Shown here: in pieces, positions 44,991 to 53,553 of the stretch
How positions within the stretch are numbered: the stretch's first letter is position 1
How the letters are laid out: the number at the start of each line of letters is the position of its first letter
From: Plantactinospora sp039889035
Lineage (GTDB): Bacteria > Actinomycetota > Actinomycetes > Mycobacteriales > Micromonosporaceae
Length of the DNA stretch: 64,000 nucleotides
Assembly: GCA_039889035.1 (NCBI GenBank)
Contig: JBDQQY010000008.1
Span: forward strand, 272,262-336,261
Direction of reading: 5' to 3'
Program-made: the position numbers and the translations under genes
The notes under the pieces: model-generated
Told to the model about the DNA's origin: nothing
What the model saw: the letters and a program-made list of their open reading frames with translations, nothing else
Database searches by the model: none

Positions 44991-45482
44991 TCAGCGCTTC
45001 GCCTCGCGGACGTCCTTTCCCTGCTCGGCGAACGCCTTGAAATCCTGCATGTGCTGTTGCGACTGCTTTCGGAAGGCGGCGGGCGTGAGGAGCCCAACCA
45101 GCCGCATCAGCAAGCCACTGAACCGGTACTCGCTTTCGCTCTCCCACAGCGTCGTCTCCGGACCGGCTTGGATCAGGCGGTCACGCACGGCGCTCCACAT
45201 GCCCCTGCCGACGATTTCGCGGTCGAAATGAACGACGCTCTCGCTCGGGATCCCGTGCAGGTCCACCGGTTCCCGGCGCGTGATTGTCTCTGTGCACTCG
45301 ATCTTCTGCTGCCCCATCTGCATGACGACTCGCGACGTGGTACCGACCTGCCCGTGTACCCCACTCAGCGGCTCGTGCAGCACCAGGCCGTGCAGCCACT
45401 TTGGCAGGTGTTCCGGGTCGGCGAGCAGCTGGACCACTCTCTCCCGGGGCAGGGCGATCTCGATCGAGACGGTGTACTTCAT
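44991..45482 (-). CDS. SRPBCC (START-like) ligand-binding protein
   Basis: The 163-residue protein has the Bet v1-like SRPBCC pattern: KYTVSIEIALPRERVVQLLA (strand 1 and helices), DPEHLPKWLHGL, and a C-terminal helix AFRKQSQQHMQDFKAFAEQG. No catalytic residues are evident. The start at 45482 drops an earlier in-frame ATG (45518) that lacks a ribosome site. A palindrome, ATTAG (45538-45542) and CTAAT (45549-45553), lies upstream and may be a regulator site, though no regulator gene is adjacent. Confidence 0.72.
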   Translation of the reverse strand: MKYTVSIEIALPRERVVQLLADPEHLPKWLHGLVLHEPLSGVHGQVGTTSRVVMQMGQQKIECTETITRREPVDLHGIPSESVVHFDREIVGRGMWSAVRDRLIQAGPETTLWESESEYRFSGLLMRLVGLLTPAAFRKQSQQHMQDFKAFAEQGKDVREAKR

Positions 45483-45537
45483 GACGGAGCGCTCCAGTTC
45501 TCGAGTGAACCGGCGCACACTAACAGCTTCGCCTTAT

Positions 45538-45553
45538 ATTAGTCCATGCTAAT
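45538..45553. promoter_or_regulatory. ATTAG-N6-CTAAT inverted repeat
   Basis: Five-base arms with a six-base spacer in an AT-rich stretch 55 bases before the SRPBCC start; candidate operator or part of a promoter. No adjacent regulator is known to bind it. Confidence 0.35.
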
Positions 45554-45742
45554 TTGGCGCTTCGCTGACCCGGACTTCGCCGAGTGCGTGATCTCCGCGT
45601 CCGCACGGCGCGTCCCGCCGACCCGCTGTACGAGCACGACGCTCCGTGCGTTCCTCACTGTCACCTTGGGCCGTTGATGGTTTCCGAGCGCTCGACGAGG
45701 CTGCGTAGCACCGGATGGGGTACTGCCCCGAGTCGCGATCTC

Positions 45743-46237
45743 CTACCGGCCGGTGGCACCGTCGATGAGCTCACGCAGGATGTCGGCGTGACCGGCATGC
45801 CGGATGGTCTCGCTCGTCATGTGGGCGAGCACCCAGCGAAGCGTACGAGGCGCGTCACCGACCGGCTGCGCGGTGAGAACGTCGGGGCCAGCGGCTGCGA
45901 TGATGTGGGCATCGCTGTCGGCGATCGCGGTCCGGTAGCCGGCAATGATCTGATCCGGGGACCGGTCCGACTCGACCACCATGTCGAAGTCGACCTCGGC
46001 GTAGCGCGGATCGCCGGCGAACGTGTAGCCGAACCAGTACCGTTCGGCGTCGGTCAGGTGCTGGACCAGGCCCAGCAGTGTGGTGTCGGAGACGACCAGG
46101 CGGCGCCGCAGCTGATCCTCGTTCAGCCCGGCGACCTTCTTCAGCACGCATGATCGAGCAAAGGACAAGAAGGCGATGGTGGTGTCGAGCTCGCCACCGT
46201 CGTTGCGCGGCACGGCTTCGCGTTGGGATTCGATCAT
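45743..46237 (-). CDS. DinB-family (DUF664-like) protein
   Basis: The 164-residue four-helix protein has DinB/YfiT pattern: LDTTIAFLSFARSCVLKKVA, TLLGLVQHLTDAERYWFGYT (metal-binding His) and MTSETIRHAGHADILRELID (two further His, one Asp). Such proteins include metal-dependent thiol transferases for mycothiol or bacillithiol and detoxification enzymes. A second, unrelated DinB gene lies 0.9 kb away. Monocistronic. Confidence 0.82.
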   Translation of the reverse strand: MIESQREAVPRNDGGELDTTIAFLSFARSCVLKKVAGLNEDQLRRRLVVSDTTLLGLVQHLTDAERYWFGYTFAGDPRYAEVDFDMVVESDRSPDQIIAGYRTAIADSDAHIIAAAGPDVLTAQPVGDAPRTLRWVLAHMTSETIRHAGHADILRELIDGATGR

Positions 46238-46559
46238 GCCCGGACCTTACGTACGTGTCATCCGGGCGAGGCGGGCGGGAACGTCATCCGAGCGGCACCG
46301 ACCAGACGCCTGCTCGTCGGCAGTTCAGGGCGCCGGCCGGCACCGAGGCCGGCCACGAAGCGTGGCAGCTCCCGCGCCGGCACGTACGGAGGCAGCTGCG
46401 GGAAACAGGTCAGGCTGTCGCGCCGGCGGCGGGTGCCGTTGCTGCTGAGGCCGCCCGGGCGTCGTCGATGATCCTGTGGACCGCGTTTGCCGCCCACACC
46501 GATCGGCGGAACTCGGTGAAGCGGTTGCGTACCTGCATGGGCGGTAGATCCGGCACGAT
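46238..46559. other. Intergenic region with repeat copy and IS110 flank
   Basis: The stretch has no intact gene. It carries one copy of the dispersed 70-bp repeat (46305-46374) and leads into the IS110 transposase fragment. The sequence from 46380 to 46559 is likely the ruined 5' part or flank of that element, but I cannot identify transposase motifs in it. Confidence 0.4.
46305..46374 (+). repeat. Dispersed 70-bp repeat, copy 1
   Basis: Contains CTCGTCGGCAGTTCAGGGCG and GAGGCCGGCCACGAAGCGTG, which align with copies at 47701, 52791, 58085 and 63781. The match covers most of the element with scattered substitutions. Confidence 0.55.
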
Positions 46560-46973
46560 GTGCTGTTCCCAGCCCGGTGGAACGGCACCGCACCGATCGA
46601 CGCCTCGTCCGGCGAGCAGAACCGGCACCGGTACCCCAGAGCCGGAGACCGACGCATCAACCGGGCGCTGCACATCATGACCATCGTCCAGCTGCGCCGT
46701 AACACCGAAGGGCGCCGCTACTACCGGCGCAGACTGGCCGCGGGCAAGACCTTCATGGAGGCCCTACGAGCACTGAAACGGCGCCTGTCCGACATCGTCC
46801 ACCGACAGATGGTCGCCGACGCGAAGCTCGTCAGGACGGGTCCGGGAGGACACGTGGGGGCGACTCTGCAATCCAGCGCGGCCGACCTGCACCCCAAGAT
46901 CGACACTTCGGAAAAGTCACTTCCCGGACCCGCCACACCCCAGCCTAGAACAACCCTCTTGATCATCACTTGA
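46560..46973 (+). pseudogene. IS110-family transposase, C-terminal fragment
   Basis: The 137-codon frame begins after the loss of the N-terminal catalytic half. Its sequence holds the IS110/IS116/IS902 C-terminal core: WNGTAPIDASSGEQNRHRYP, AGDRRINRALHIMTIVQL, GRRYYRRRLAAGKTFMEALR and LKRRLSDIVHRQMV. The N-terminal DEDD part is missing, so the element is dead. Its terminal repeats are not visible. It marks past transposition at this end of the accessory region. Confidence 0.8.
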
Positions 46974-47076
46974 CAGAGAGGGGTGCCAGATGAGGATGCC
47001 GTCCCACCGAGCCGGGCACTGATCTTGCAGGCGCCAACTCGTACGATGGGGCGGCGCGTAAGGAAAACTGGCGGGC

Positions 47077-47667
47077 ATGGCTGATCTGGGTGACCCGAAG
47101 GCGGCGCTGCACCACTACCTGCAGGCGACTCGCGATGACCTCGTCTGGAAGCTTGAGGGGCTAAGTGAACGCGAGGCCAGACTGCCCCGCACCGCGACCG
47201 GCAACAACCTGCTGGGACTCCTCAAGCACTGCCTCAATGTCGAAGCCGGCTACTTCGGTCCTACCTTCGGGCGTGAGTTCGCGACGCCCGAGGAACTCGT
47301 CCCCATGCAGGCGTACGACGAGGATCCGCAGGCAGACTGGTACGCGCGGGAGGACGAGACGAAGGATGGGTTGATCGACCTGTATCACCGTGTCGGGGTG
47401 TTCGCGGATCAGACGATCGAACAGGTACCGCTCGACGCGCCGGGGCGAGTGCCGTGGTGGCCGGCTGGTGAACAGATCGTGACGCTGCAAAGGATCATCA
47501 TCCACGTGACGTGCGACCTCGCCCGTCACGCCGCTCACGCCGACATCATGCGCGAGCAGCACGACACGGCGATCGGCTTGCGGCGGGAGAACACCAACGT
47601 CCCCCACGACTATAACTGGCCGGCGTACGTCAGCAAGCTGACGAAGCTCGCTGACCGGTTTGAATAG
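47077..47667 (+). CDS. DinB-family protein
   Basis: The 196-residue protein has the helical DinB pattern with metal ligands: LLGLLKHCLNVEAGYFGPTF (His), RIIIHVTCDLARHAAHADIM (His x3, Asp) and a Trp-rich loop (RVPWWPAGEQIVTLQ). It is of the longer mycothiol-dependent maleylpyruvate isomerase-like class. A repeat copy starts 34 bases after its stop. Likely acts in thiol chemistry or detoxification. Its relation to the other DinB protein is distant. Confidence 0.85.
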   Translation: MADLGDPKAALHHYLQATRDDLVWKLEGLSEREARLPRTATGNNLLGLLKHCLNVEAGYFGPTFGREFATPEELVPMQAYDEDPQADWYAREDETKDGLIDLYHRVGVFADQTIEQVPLDAPGRVPWWPAGEQIVTLQRIIIHVTCDLARHAAHADIMREQHDTAIGLRRENTNVPHDYNWPAYVSKLTKLADRFE

Positions 47668-47700
47668 CCGAACGGTGTCATCGATACAAGCGGTGAGGCC

Positions 47701-47770
47701 GGCACGCTCATCGGCATGTCCGCAAGGGAACCGCACCGAGGCCGACCTCGACGCAGCGTGACCGGCACGC
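47701..47770 (+). repeat. Dispersed 70-bp repeat, copy 2
   Basis: Contains GCTCATCGGCATGTCCGCAA, then GAGGCCGACC and GCAGCGTGACCGGC. It lies 34 bases downstream of the DinB stop, the position typical of this family. Confidence 0.5.
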
Positions 47771-47864
47771 CGAGGCCCCAGTGCGCCCGATCGACGGCAT
47801 GAGCGGGTGTCGAAAAGGCTTGATCCTCCGTCGCGTGGGTCTCCCAGCTGTGGCGATTGGGGTC

Positions 47865-48348
47865 TCAGGGGTGGGCGAGGCAGAGTTGATCGGGCGCGAG
47901 CTGATCGGGCGGTGTGCGGAGTGCGGGGCTGCGACGGTTGGTCTGGTCACTGAGACGGTCAACGGGAACAGGCTCGCCTGGGCGGTCTCGACGCGGTGCA
48001 GCGGGTGTGGCGGTGTCATGGAACTGGATGGCTGGGGTGCGATGCCCGCCACCGTGCGGAGAGCGCTCGTCGCCCGCGTCGGTCCGGTCCGGCTGCGAGC
48101 GACCCGTTGCGAGCGGCCCGCTCAGGGCGCGTCGCCTCAATGTGTTCCGCAAGCAGGGGGCCGCGATCACTGGGGCGAGCAGCGCGTTCACCGCGCTGAC
48201 CGGCAGTGGCATCCTCGGCACACCCGCCGAGATGAAGCTGCTCGCCGAACGACTTACCGCCGCAGGTGCGACCGTCTCGCTGGAACCACAGCCGGTGGAT
48301 ACGCGAGGCGCCGTCACCCAGCACACACATCGAGGCACGAGAGTGTGA
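47865..48348 (+). pseudogene. Frameshifted zinc-ribbon hypothetical gene
   Basis: One frame (about 47870-48120) encodes a zinc-ribbon-like segment with CAEC and CSGC pairs followed by MELDGWGAMPATVRRALVAR. The continuing sense (about 48120-48345) is in another frame: LNVFRKQGAAITGASSAFTA and GTPAEMKLLAERLTAAGATV. The two parts together look like one actinobacterial hypothetical protein, so a one-base insertion or two-base deletion lies near 48118-48125. The stop TGA at 48346 overlaps a following GTG (GTGA). A sequencing error cannot be excluded. Confidence 0.5.
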
Positions 48349-48543
48349 AGATCTATCAGTGGACCCGACTTGAGGGGACGCTTTCTCGTGTGACTCCGAG
48401 GCAGGAGCATTCTGCGCCTACAGCACCGACCGCGCGGTGCTCGAGGATTGACCGCTCTGCTCCGCGGGGTGGCAACGAACGAGGATCGTCTACGACAACT
48501 CGTTCGGCTGGCGGATGCCACCGGCTTTCAGTTTGATGACTGA
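48345..48543 (+). pseudogene. Short frameshifted ORF coupled to the preceding one
   Basis: GTG at 48345 overlaps the previous stop. The reading continues as VKIYQWTRLEGTLSR, then in another frame as FCAYSTDRAVLED, and then in a third as LTALLRGVATNEDRLRQLVR ending with TGA at 48541. Length is 199 bases, not a multiple of three, so at least two shifts are present. Function unknown. The overlap suggests the two were an operon, perhaps a small two-gene module now decayed. Confidence 0.4.
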
Positions 48544-48685
48544 TCGAAACAGCGTGCGCTCCGACGTTGCGCGCAGCTTCGGTTGCCTCGATCGACTGCA
48601 CTGTTCTCGGCATGTCCGCGCCGAGCCGCCGCTACGGGCTGTCACGCCGCATGGCGCCCAGATCATGGCAGACCGCTCTGCCCGT

Positions 48686-49510
48686 TCATGGTCTTGCCCA
48701 CCCCACGACAGAGCGTGGTGGCCCTGGCCGAGGCCAGCCACCGGCGCCGGGTAATGGTCGCTGAGGACGGTGGCAAGTGCGTCCCGGTTCGACCACGTGG
48801 GAACAGAGCGTGCACCACAGCGCCGGCACCGTCTCGTGGACGGTTGCCCTGAAGACAGCGGGGTTCGCCTCGGCAGCCTGCCCTGGCGTTCGGGCGAAGT
48901 ACCGCAACGTCCACTCGTCTCGCTCCTGCGGCCACGCGACTAGCCTGGCCTGGAAGGCGATGCCCGCGGTTTCGTCGAGCCACCAGCGTTCGGTCGGGCC
49001 GGTCGCCTCGGGCACAAGTTGCGGCAAATGCCGTTCGGCCACCACCGGCATGACGTCACACGGCGGGTAGCAGGTGAAGGTCCGGTGCCACCAGCCGCTG
49101 ACCGCAACGAGCAGTGCGTGACTCTCCAAACGCTGGTCGACGGAACGGTCGACCACGCGGTAGAACCAGTTGCCGGGTCCCATCGCGGTCCGGCCATCGG
49201 CGAGAACATCGACGGCCCAGGTCCGGTCGCCGTCCAGAATGCCGGTGAAGGCCAGCCCGAGCGGGCTACGGCGAACTGCCGGGTCACCATCGAGGCCGTA
49301 GTTCATACCGTTGGAGCCAACAACCGAATACCACAGGCCGCCGTAGCGCTCCTCGAACCTGACCATCGCCTCGACCAACTCGCAGGGTGCCGGCTCGGTC
49401 CGGTCGTCCAAGCGGAGAACGGCCATCGAGCGGATCTGGGTGGCGGTCATGCGGGGCATTCGGCGGGACCATTGCGCGAGGAAAGCCCGGGCACGGCCGG
49501 ACAGGCTCAC
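48686..49510 (-). CDS. Hypothetical protein with SUKH-like Trp/Gly motif
   Basis: The 274-residue protein has a conserved-looking segment MVRFEERYGGLWYSVVGSNG near residues 50-70 that recalls the SMI1/KNR4 (SUKH) E-x-x-YGGLW motif. WHRTFTCYPPCDVMPVVAER follows. The family call is weak. The GTG at 49510 is chosen because the open frame up to 49666 has little bias. The last 30 codons are Pro/Arg-rich and may be read through. If SUKH-like, it could be an immunity or peptide-binding protein, which fits an accessory island, but that is inference. Confidence 0.45.
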   Translation of the reverse strand: MSLSGRARAFLAQWSRRMPRMTATQIRSMAVLRLDDRTEPAPCELVEAMVRFEERYGGLWYSVVGSNGMNYGLDGDPAVRRSPLGLAFTGILDGDRTWAVDVLADGRTAMGPGNWFYRVVDRSVDQRLESHALLVAVSGWWHRTFTCYPPCDVMPVVAERHLPQLVPEATGPTERWWLDETAGIAFQARLVAWPQERDEWTLRYFARTPGQAAEANPAVFRATVHETVPALWCTLCSHVVEPGRTCHRPQRPLPGAGGWPRPGPPRSVVGWARP

Positions 49511-49696
49511 ATCGTCAAGAACATATACCCGGCAGGCTACCAGCGACGACTGAACGTATCCGTGAATCCTGAGGCCAGGTACCGATAGGACGGCGTCTAC
49601 GCCACTCGTCCTCGCTCGGTTCATGGCCGTTGGCCTGCTGCAAACTCCGACCGATGACGTACTCAACTCGGCAAAGTCGCTCGTCGGTCAGCACGA

Positions 49697-50393
49697 TCAT
49701 GTCCCGGAGGCCAGGTAGGCGGCGAGGATGTAGTTGGGGTGGCGGTCAAGGTTCTTGCGGGCGCGGTCGTAGCGCATGGTGGTGCGGGGGTCGGCGTGGC
49801 GGGCGGCGATCTGGACGTCGCGGAGGCTGACGCCGGCGTCGAGCATGGTGGTGACGAAGGTGTGGCGGAGCATGTGTGGGTGCATCCTCGGCATCCTGAT
49901 CCCGGCGTTGGCGGCGAGGTGCTTGAGCCGGCGGGTTGCCGCGTGTCGGTCCATCCGCGTCCCGAGGGTGTTGCCCGCAGGACCGGACCGTCGAGGCGGC
50001 CGTCGACTGCACGGTCTATGGCCTGGCTACCGCGGGTGGCAGCGGAACGAGGACGACTTTGCCGCCCTTGCCGCGGACCCGGAGCACGCGGTGGCCGTGT
50101 TCCTCGCCGAAGTCGGCGATATTGGCGCCGCAGGTTTCGAAGATCCGTAGCCCGAGCAGGCCGAGCATGGTGACCAGCGCGAAGTCGTTCGGGTTGTCGG
50201 ACAGTCGTGCGGTGGTGATCAGTGCTTCGAACTGCAGGTGACCGGGTCCGAGGGTGGGTGATTCGCCTGGCACGGTTGGTCGGCGGACGTAGTCGGCTGG
50301 TGAGTGGGGCAGGATGTCGTCGATGACGCGGACGCGGTGGAAGCCGACGACCACCGACAGGCGGCGGGAGAGGCGGCGCCCGCAACTTGACAC
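49697..50393 (-). pseudogene. Tyrosine recombinase (XerC/phage-integrase), frameshifted and truncated
   Basis: The catalytic domain is split over three frames. The first piece (50393 to about 50018) holds FALVTMLGLLGLRIFETCGA and HRVLRVRGKGGKVVLVPLPP. The last piece (49954-49697) holds the Arg/His/Arg/His/Tyr box: HPHMLRHTFVTTMLDAGV and ARHADPRTTMRYDRARKNLD. One-base shifts lie near 50018 and 49980. About 70 residues of the N-terminal arm-binding part are missing. It is a decayed integrase typical of mobile actinobacterial islands and is probably inactive. Confidence 0.8.
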
Positions 50394-50434
50394 CTGACCT
50401 CAGCAGACCGCAGAGGGGTATTACCCTCCACTGC

Positions 50435-51397
50435 ATGACTGGCGATCTTGTGTACGGTGTGCGGCTCTTCGTACCAGGGACTGCGGCGACGATGGCTCAG
50501 TGGCAGGGCTCGCTCGGACGTTCCGGTCTGACGCTGGACGGCCAGTTGCTCACATCGGAGACCCTCGGCTTTCGCGCGCTGGCGGAGTGGGTGGAGAACG
50601 ACGGCTCGTTCGGCGAGGCGTTCGGTTACGGCACGATGTCGGCGGAGGAGCAGCGCGCCGTCGCCGGGGCGGGCAGCGCTTTGATTCTAGATCTGCCGGT
50701 GTACCTCGGTGCCGCGGCGGGAGAAGTGGCGATGCTGATCGCCGCGCTGGGCGACGCTGGAGCGCTGGGCGTGCGACTCGAGCAGTCGAAGCTGGGCTGG
50801 CCCGTCGCACGCTGGATTCGGAGTCTCGAAAGCGGCGACCCGTGGATGCTCTACCGATGCGCCGTGATCGTGCTACAGGACCGCGGTGTGTCGCGATCCT
50901 GCGGCATGCACGCGTTTGGGTTGCCGGATGCGCAGGTCGAGGCCCCACCGTCCGAGGCCAACCAACTCCTTGGCTCGCTCAACGTGTATCAATTGGCGGA
51001 AGACCCCGTGCTGGTCAGCGGCGACACCTTCACACCCGACTCGGATACCCCTCGCCGCCGCTTGGAGCGCTGGCCCGATGACGGCTATCCGCCGGGCCAT
51101 GCTTGCCACAACCCCTTTGGCACCTGGCGTCTGGGCGCCGAGGGAGGCGAGGCAGATTCGCGGGGCGAACTTCGACCCGTGTTCATTCCCCCACTGGCGG
51201 CCCTACTCACCGCCGCCGAGGAGAAGGTCGGCCGGCGCCTCCGTCGCGAAGAGGTGGAGCGCCTCACCAGCGAAGGTGTCTGCATGATGATGACCCACGC
51301 CGATGCGAAGAACCTCGAACGCGGCCGCGGTTACGCAGACCTCGAGCCCGAACTCGTCTGGGGGCAGTGGCAGGTCCTGCGCGAGTCTCGCGCCTGA
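50435..51397 (+). CDS. Hypothetical protein, unknown family
   Basis: The 320-residue protein is well supported by codon bias. The first half begins with GDLVYGVRLFVPGTAATMAQ. The C-terminal 60 residues (FIPPLAALLTAAEEKVGRRL then GVCMMMTHADAKNLERGRGY) form a conserved-looking element also known from other uncharacterised actinobacterial proteins. No catalytic or membrane features are seen. A small perfect inverted repeat GGGTA-T-TACCC lies at 50416-50426, just before the ATG at 50435. A repeat copy begins 33 bases after the stop. Possibly toxin/immunity related, without direct evidence. Confidence 0.6.
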   Translation: MTGDLVYGVRLFVPGTAATMAQWQGSLGRSGLTLDGQLLTSETLGFRALAEWVENDGSFGEAFGYGTMSAEEQRAVAGAGSALILDLPVYLGAAAGEVAMLIAALGDAGALGVRLEQSKLGWPVARWIRSLESGDPWMLYRCAVIVLQDRGVSRSCGMHAFGLPDAQVEAPPSEANQLLGSLNVYQLAEDPVLVSGDTFTPDSDTPRRRLERWPDDGYPPGHACHNPFGTWRLGAEGGEADSRGELRPVFIPPLAALLTAAEEKVGRRLRREEVERLTSEGVCMMMTHADAKNLERGRGYADLEPELVWGQWQVLRESRA

Positions 51398-51430
51398 CAT
51401 CGCAACGATCCAGCACGCGTACCAGATCGA

Positions 51431-51533
51431 ACGTCCACTCGTCGGCATGATCGGACGCCGCGGGCGAGCCGTACGTCGCCACGCTCTGTGACTCGTGCGC
51501 AGCCCGCCGCCGCGTGGTGCTCTGCGGCATGAC
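51431..51533 (+). repeat. Dispersed repeat, copy 3 (long form)
   Basis: Starts ACGTCCACTCGTCGGCATGA and continues TCGGACGCCGCGGGCGAGCC. It is most like the copy at 55079; both share an extended right end rich in GCCCGCCGCCGCG not obvious in the shorter copies. Confidence 0.5.
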
Positions 51534-51568
51534 GGTGAAGCGGCTGTTCCGGTCGCTACAGTCATCGA

Positions 51569-52108
51569 ATGATAGCTGGAGTCATCGTCCCCGGACGCGG
51601 TTACGGTCCGCAGGCCCCTCTGCTCGACCTTGCCAGCGAGGCGCTCTCCGACCGCGACATACCAGTAGAGACGGTGAATTGGACCGTTCCGGACGGCCTG
51701 CTGGACATCGGGCCGGAACCATTCGTTCGGGCGCACGTCTCTGCGGCACTACACCGGTTGGCCAGCGCGGCGCCCGCCCCGCAGCCCGTGATCATCGCAA
51801 AGTCGCTCGGCACCTATGCCGCCATGCTCGCGGCCGACCAGCAACTCCCGGCGATCTGGCTGACGCCGCTTCTGCATATCGAGGTCATAGCCGAGGCGAT
51901 CGGCCGAAACCCGGCGCCCGCACTTCTTGTCGGGGGAACCCGCGACCCAAGCTGGCTACCTGACATCGCCGCAGCAACGAGCAAGAGGGTCGTCACCATC
52001 ACCGGCGGCGACCACGGCTTGCGGCCACCCGGACCGCTACGGGCCTACACGCAAGCGCTCGGCGACGTCGGTACAGCGATCGAAGAATTCCTGTCTCGAC
52101 TCCCGTAG
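51569..52108 (+). CDS. Small alpha/beta hydrolase
   Basis: The 179-residue protein has a nucleophile-elbow segment VIIAKSLGTYAAMLAADQQL (Ser in KSLGT), a glycine-rich oxyanion start AGVIVPGRGYG, and a late GGDHGL that supplies His. Asp in GGTRDPSWLP can complete the triad. It is shorter than most hydrolases (about 250). No signal or partner domain is found. Reaction unknown; ester or peptide cleavage is plausible. Preceded by a repeat copy. Confidence 0.72.
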   Translation: MIAGVIVPGRGYGPQAPLLDLASEALSDRDIPVETVNWTVPDGLLDIGPEPFVRAHVSAALHRLASAAPAPQPVIIAKSLGTYAAMLAADQQLPAIWLTPLLHIEVIAEAIGRNPAPALLVGGTRDPSWLPDIAAATSKRVVTITGGDHGLRPPGPLRAYTQALGDVGTAIEEFLSRLP

Positions 52109-52259
52109 CCGGCACCGCTCTCCCGACCGCCGACGGCATCGACAGCACAAGGTGAGTACGGCCTTGTCGAGTCGTAATCGGCGCGCTGCGGGATGGCCAG
52201 AGCGGGATGATGTCTGGATGGACAGGCCGAGCAATGAGACGCCACGGGGTGAAATTGGC

Positions 52260-52745
52260 TGGTTCTCGGTGCGGTGCGTCTTCCGGCGAGGAGAGACAAG
52301 ACGAGGTCGCTCCTGGCGCATGACCGCGCGGCCCCCAGCGCGCAGGTCGGCGGTACGGCGTAGCAAGTGTCTGATGGCCCACGGTTGCCACTCGGTGTCC
52401 GGCTCGAGGTCGCCGTACTCGGGCTGTCCCGAGGTGCTCAGGCGGGTGCGTGGCAGGTCTGGTGCCGTGTCCGCCCGCGTGAGCAGTTGGTCCGAAGCCC
52501 ACAGCGAACCCTTCCGGTGGCGCGTCGTCGATCCGCCAACAGGAGAGGCGGTGATCGGCCGTCGTCACTCGGTACCAGAGGCGGCCGTCGTCCCCTTGGA
52601 ATCCGGCCCAATCGCACTCAGCGGGCAGGTCCCAGTCCGCCAGAAGTCGTCGCACCATAACAACGGCGTTGTCGTGGCCGTCCTTCAAGTTCAGCGTGCC
52701 GCCCACCCAACCCACGATGCCCTCAAGCGCCGAGTGATGCCAATG
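52260..52745 (-). pseudogene. Degraded ORF of unknown family
   Basis: A minus-strand frame from about 52745 reads VGGTLNLKDGHDNAVVMVRR then CDWAGFQGDDGRLWYRVTTA. It appears to shift near 52500 into RADTAPDLPRTRLSTSGQPE and DLEPDTEWQPWAIRHLLRRT. Bias is good on both sides but no continuous frame covers them. The GDDGRLWYRV segment is faintly like the YGGLWYSVVG of the 48.7-kb protein. Probably a decayed gene; the exact ends are uncertain. Confidence 0.35.
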
Positions 52746-52790
52746 GCTGCTGTTCCTGGCCGTGGCGGCGGAAGACCGATCACCAACGCA

Positions 52791-52858
52791 ACGTCCGCTC
52801 ATCGGCAGATTGGAGCGTTGGCCGCGCAGGAGGCCACCCACGAAGCGTGACGGCTCCG
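52791..52858 (+). repeat. Dispersed 70-bp repeat, copy 4
   Basis: Contains CTCATCGGCAGATTGGAGCG and GAGGCCACCCACGAAGCGTG then GACGGCT. It aligns along its full length with the copy at 63781. Confidence 0.6.
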
Positions 52859-52998
52859 ACCGGGAGGGCGGGCCCGGTCGGCGGCAGACCCGATAACGCG
52901 AAACATCATGGTTTGACCGCTCCGCAGCCTCCGTCCCGGTGCCTGGTGAGTGGTGTCCACTACCCGTACGAGCGACACCTCGCATGCCAAAATCCGAT

Positions 52999-53346
52999 AT
53001 GAAGATTCGCCGTGCGGTACCCGATATCACCACCGTCGACCCGGTCGCGAGCAGCGGCTTCTACCAGCTCCTTGGCTTCCGGGAGGAGATGAACCTGGGC
53101 TGGGCGGTCAACCTGGTCTCACCGACCAACCCCACCGCCCAGGTCATCCTCATCACCAAAGATGCGGCGGCCTCCGTAAACCCGGACCTCAGCGTGGAGG
53201 TCGATGACGTCGACGCCGCCTACGAGGCGGTACGCGCGACGGGCGCAGAGATCGTGCACCCGATCACTGACGAGCAGTGGGGCGTCCGGCGCTTCTTCGT
53301 CCGCGACCCGGACGGCAAGGTGGTCAACGTCGTCGGCCACCGCTGA
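52999..53346 (+). CDS. VOC-family (glyoxalase-like) protein
   Basis: The 115-residue protein has the VOC beta-alpha-beta pattern: MKIRRAVPDITTVDPVASSG, FYQLLGFREEMNLGWAVNLV, and VRRFFVRDPDGKVVNVVGHR at the end. The Glu metal ligand position at the first repeat is changed, so it may be a binding protein and not a lyase. ATG 52999 gives the family length; ATG 52984 adds five residues. Neither has a strong ribosome site. No partner gene. Confidence 0.75.
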   Translation: MKIRRAVPDITTVDPVASSGFYQLLGFREEMNLGWAVNLVSPTNPTAQVILITKDAAASVNPDLSVEVDDVDAAYEAVRATGAEIVHPITDEQWGVRRFFVRDPDGKVVNVVGHR

Positions 53347-53553
53347 CCGGCAAAAGGGCCAACAGCCTATCGACCCTGTCGCCAGCGCGTGACCGAGCGG
53401 CGGACCCGCCACAGGACGCCTGCGCCGCTTTCCGCGCCCGGTGAGCGGCAGATCCGCGCAGGTAATCTTGCCTCGCTGTCCGTGTCGGCTAAGGGTGCCG
53501 ACTCGCGCCGAGATGTTCTTCGGCATTGTCGCCGTCGACCATCGCCGCCCAGA

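Noticed and set aside
48591..48665. Further copy of the dispersed repeat
   Set aside because: Only about 14 bases at the left end (CTCGGCATGTCCGC) match; the remainder does not align, so I left it out.
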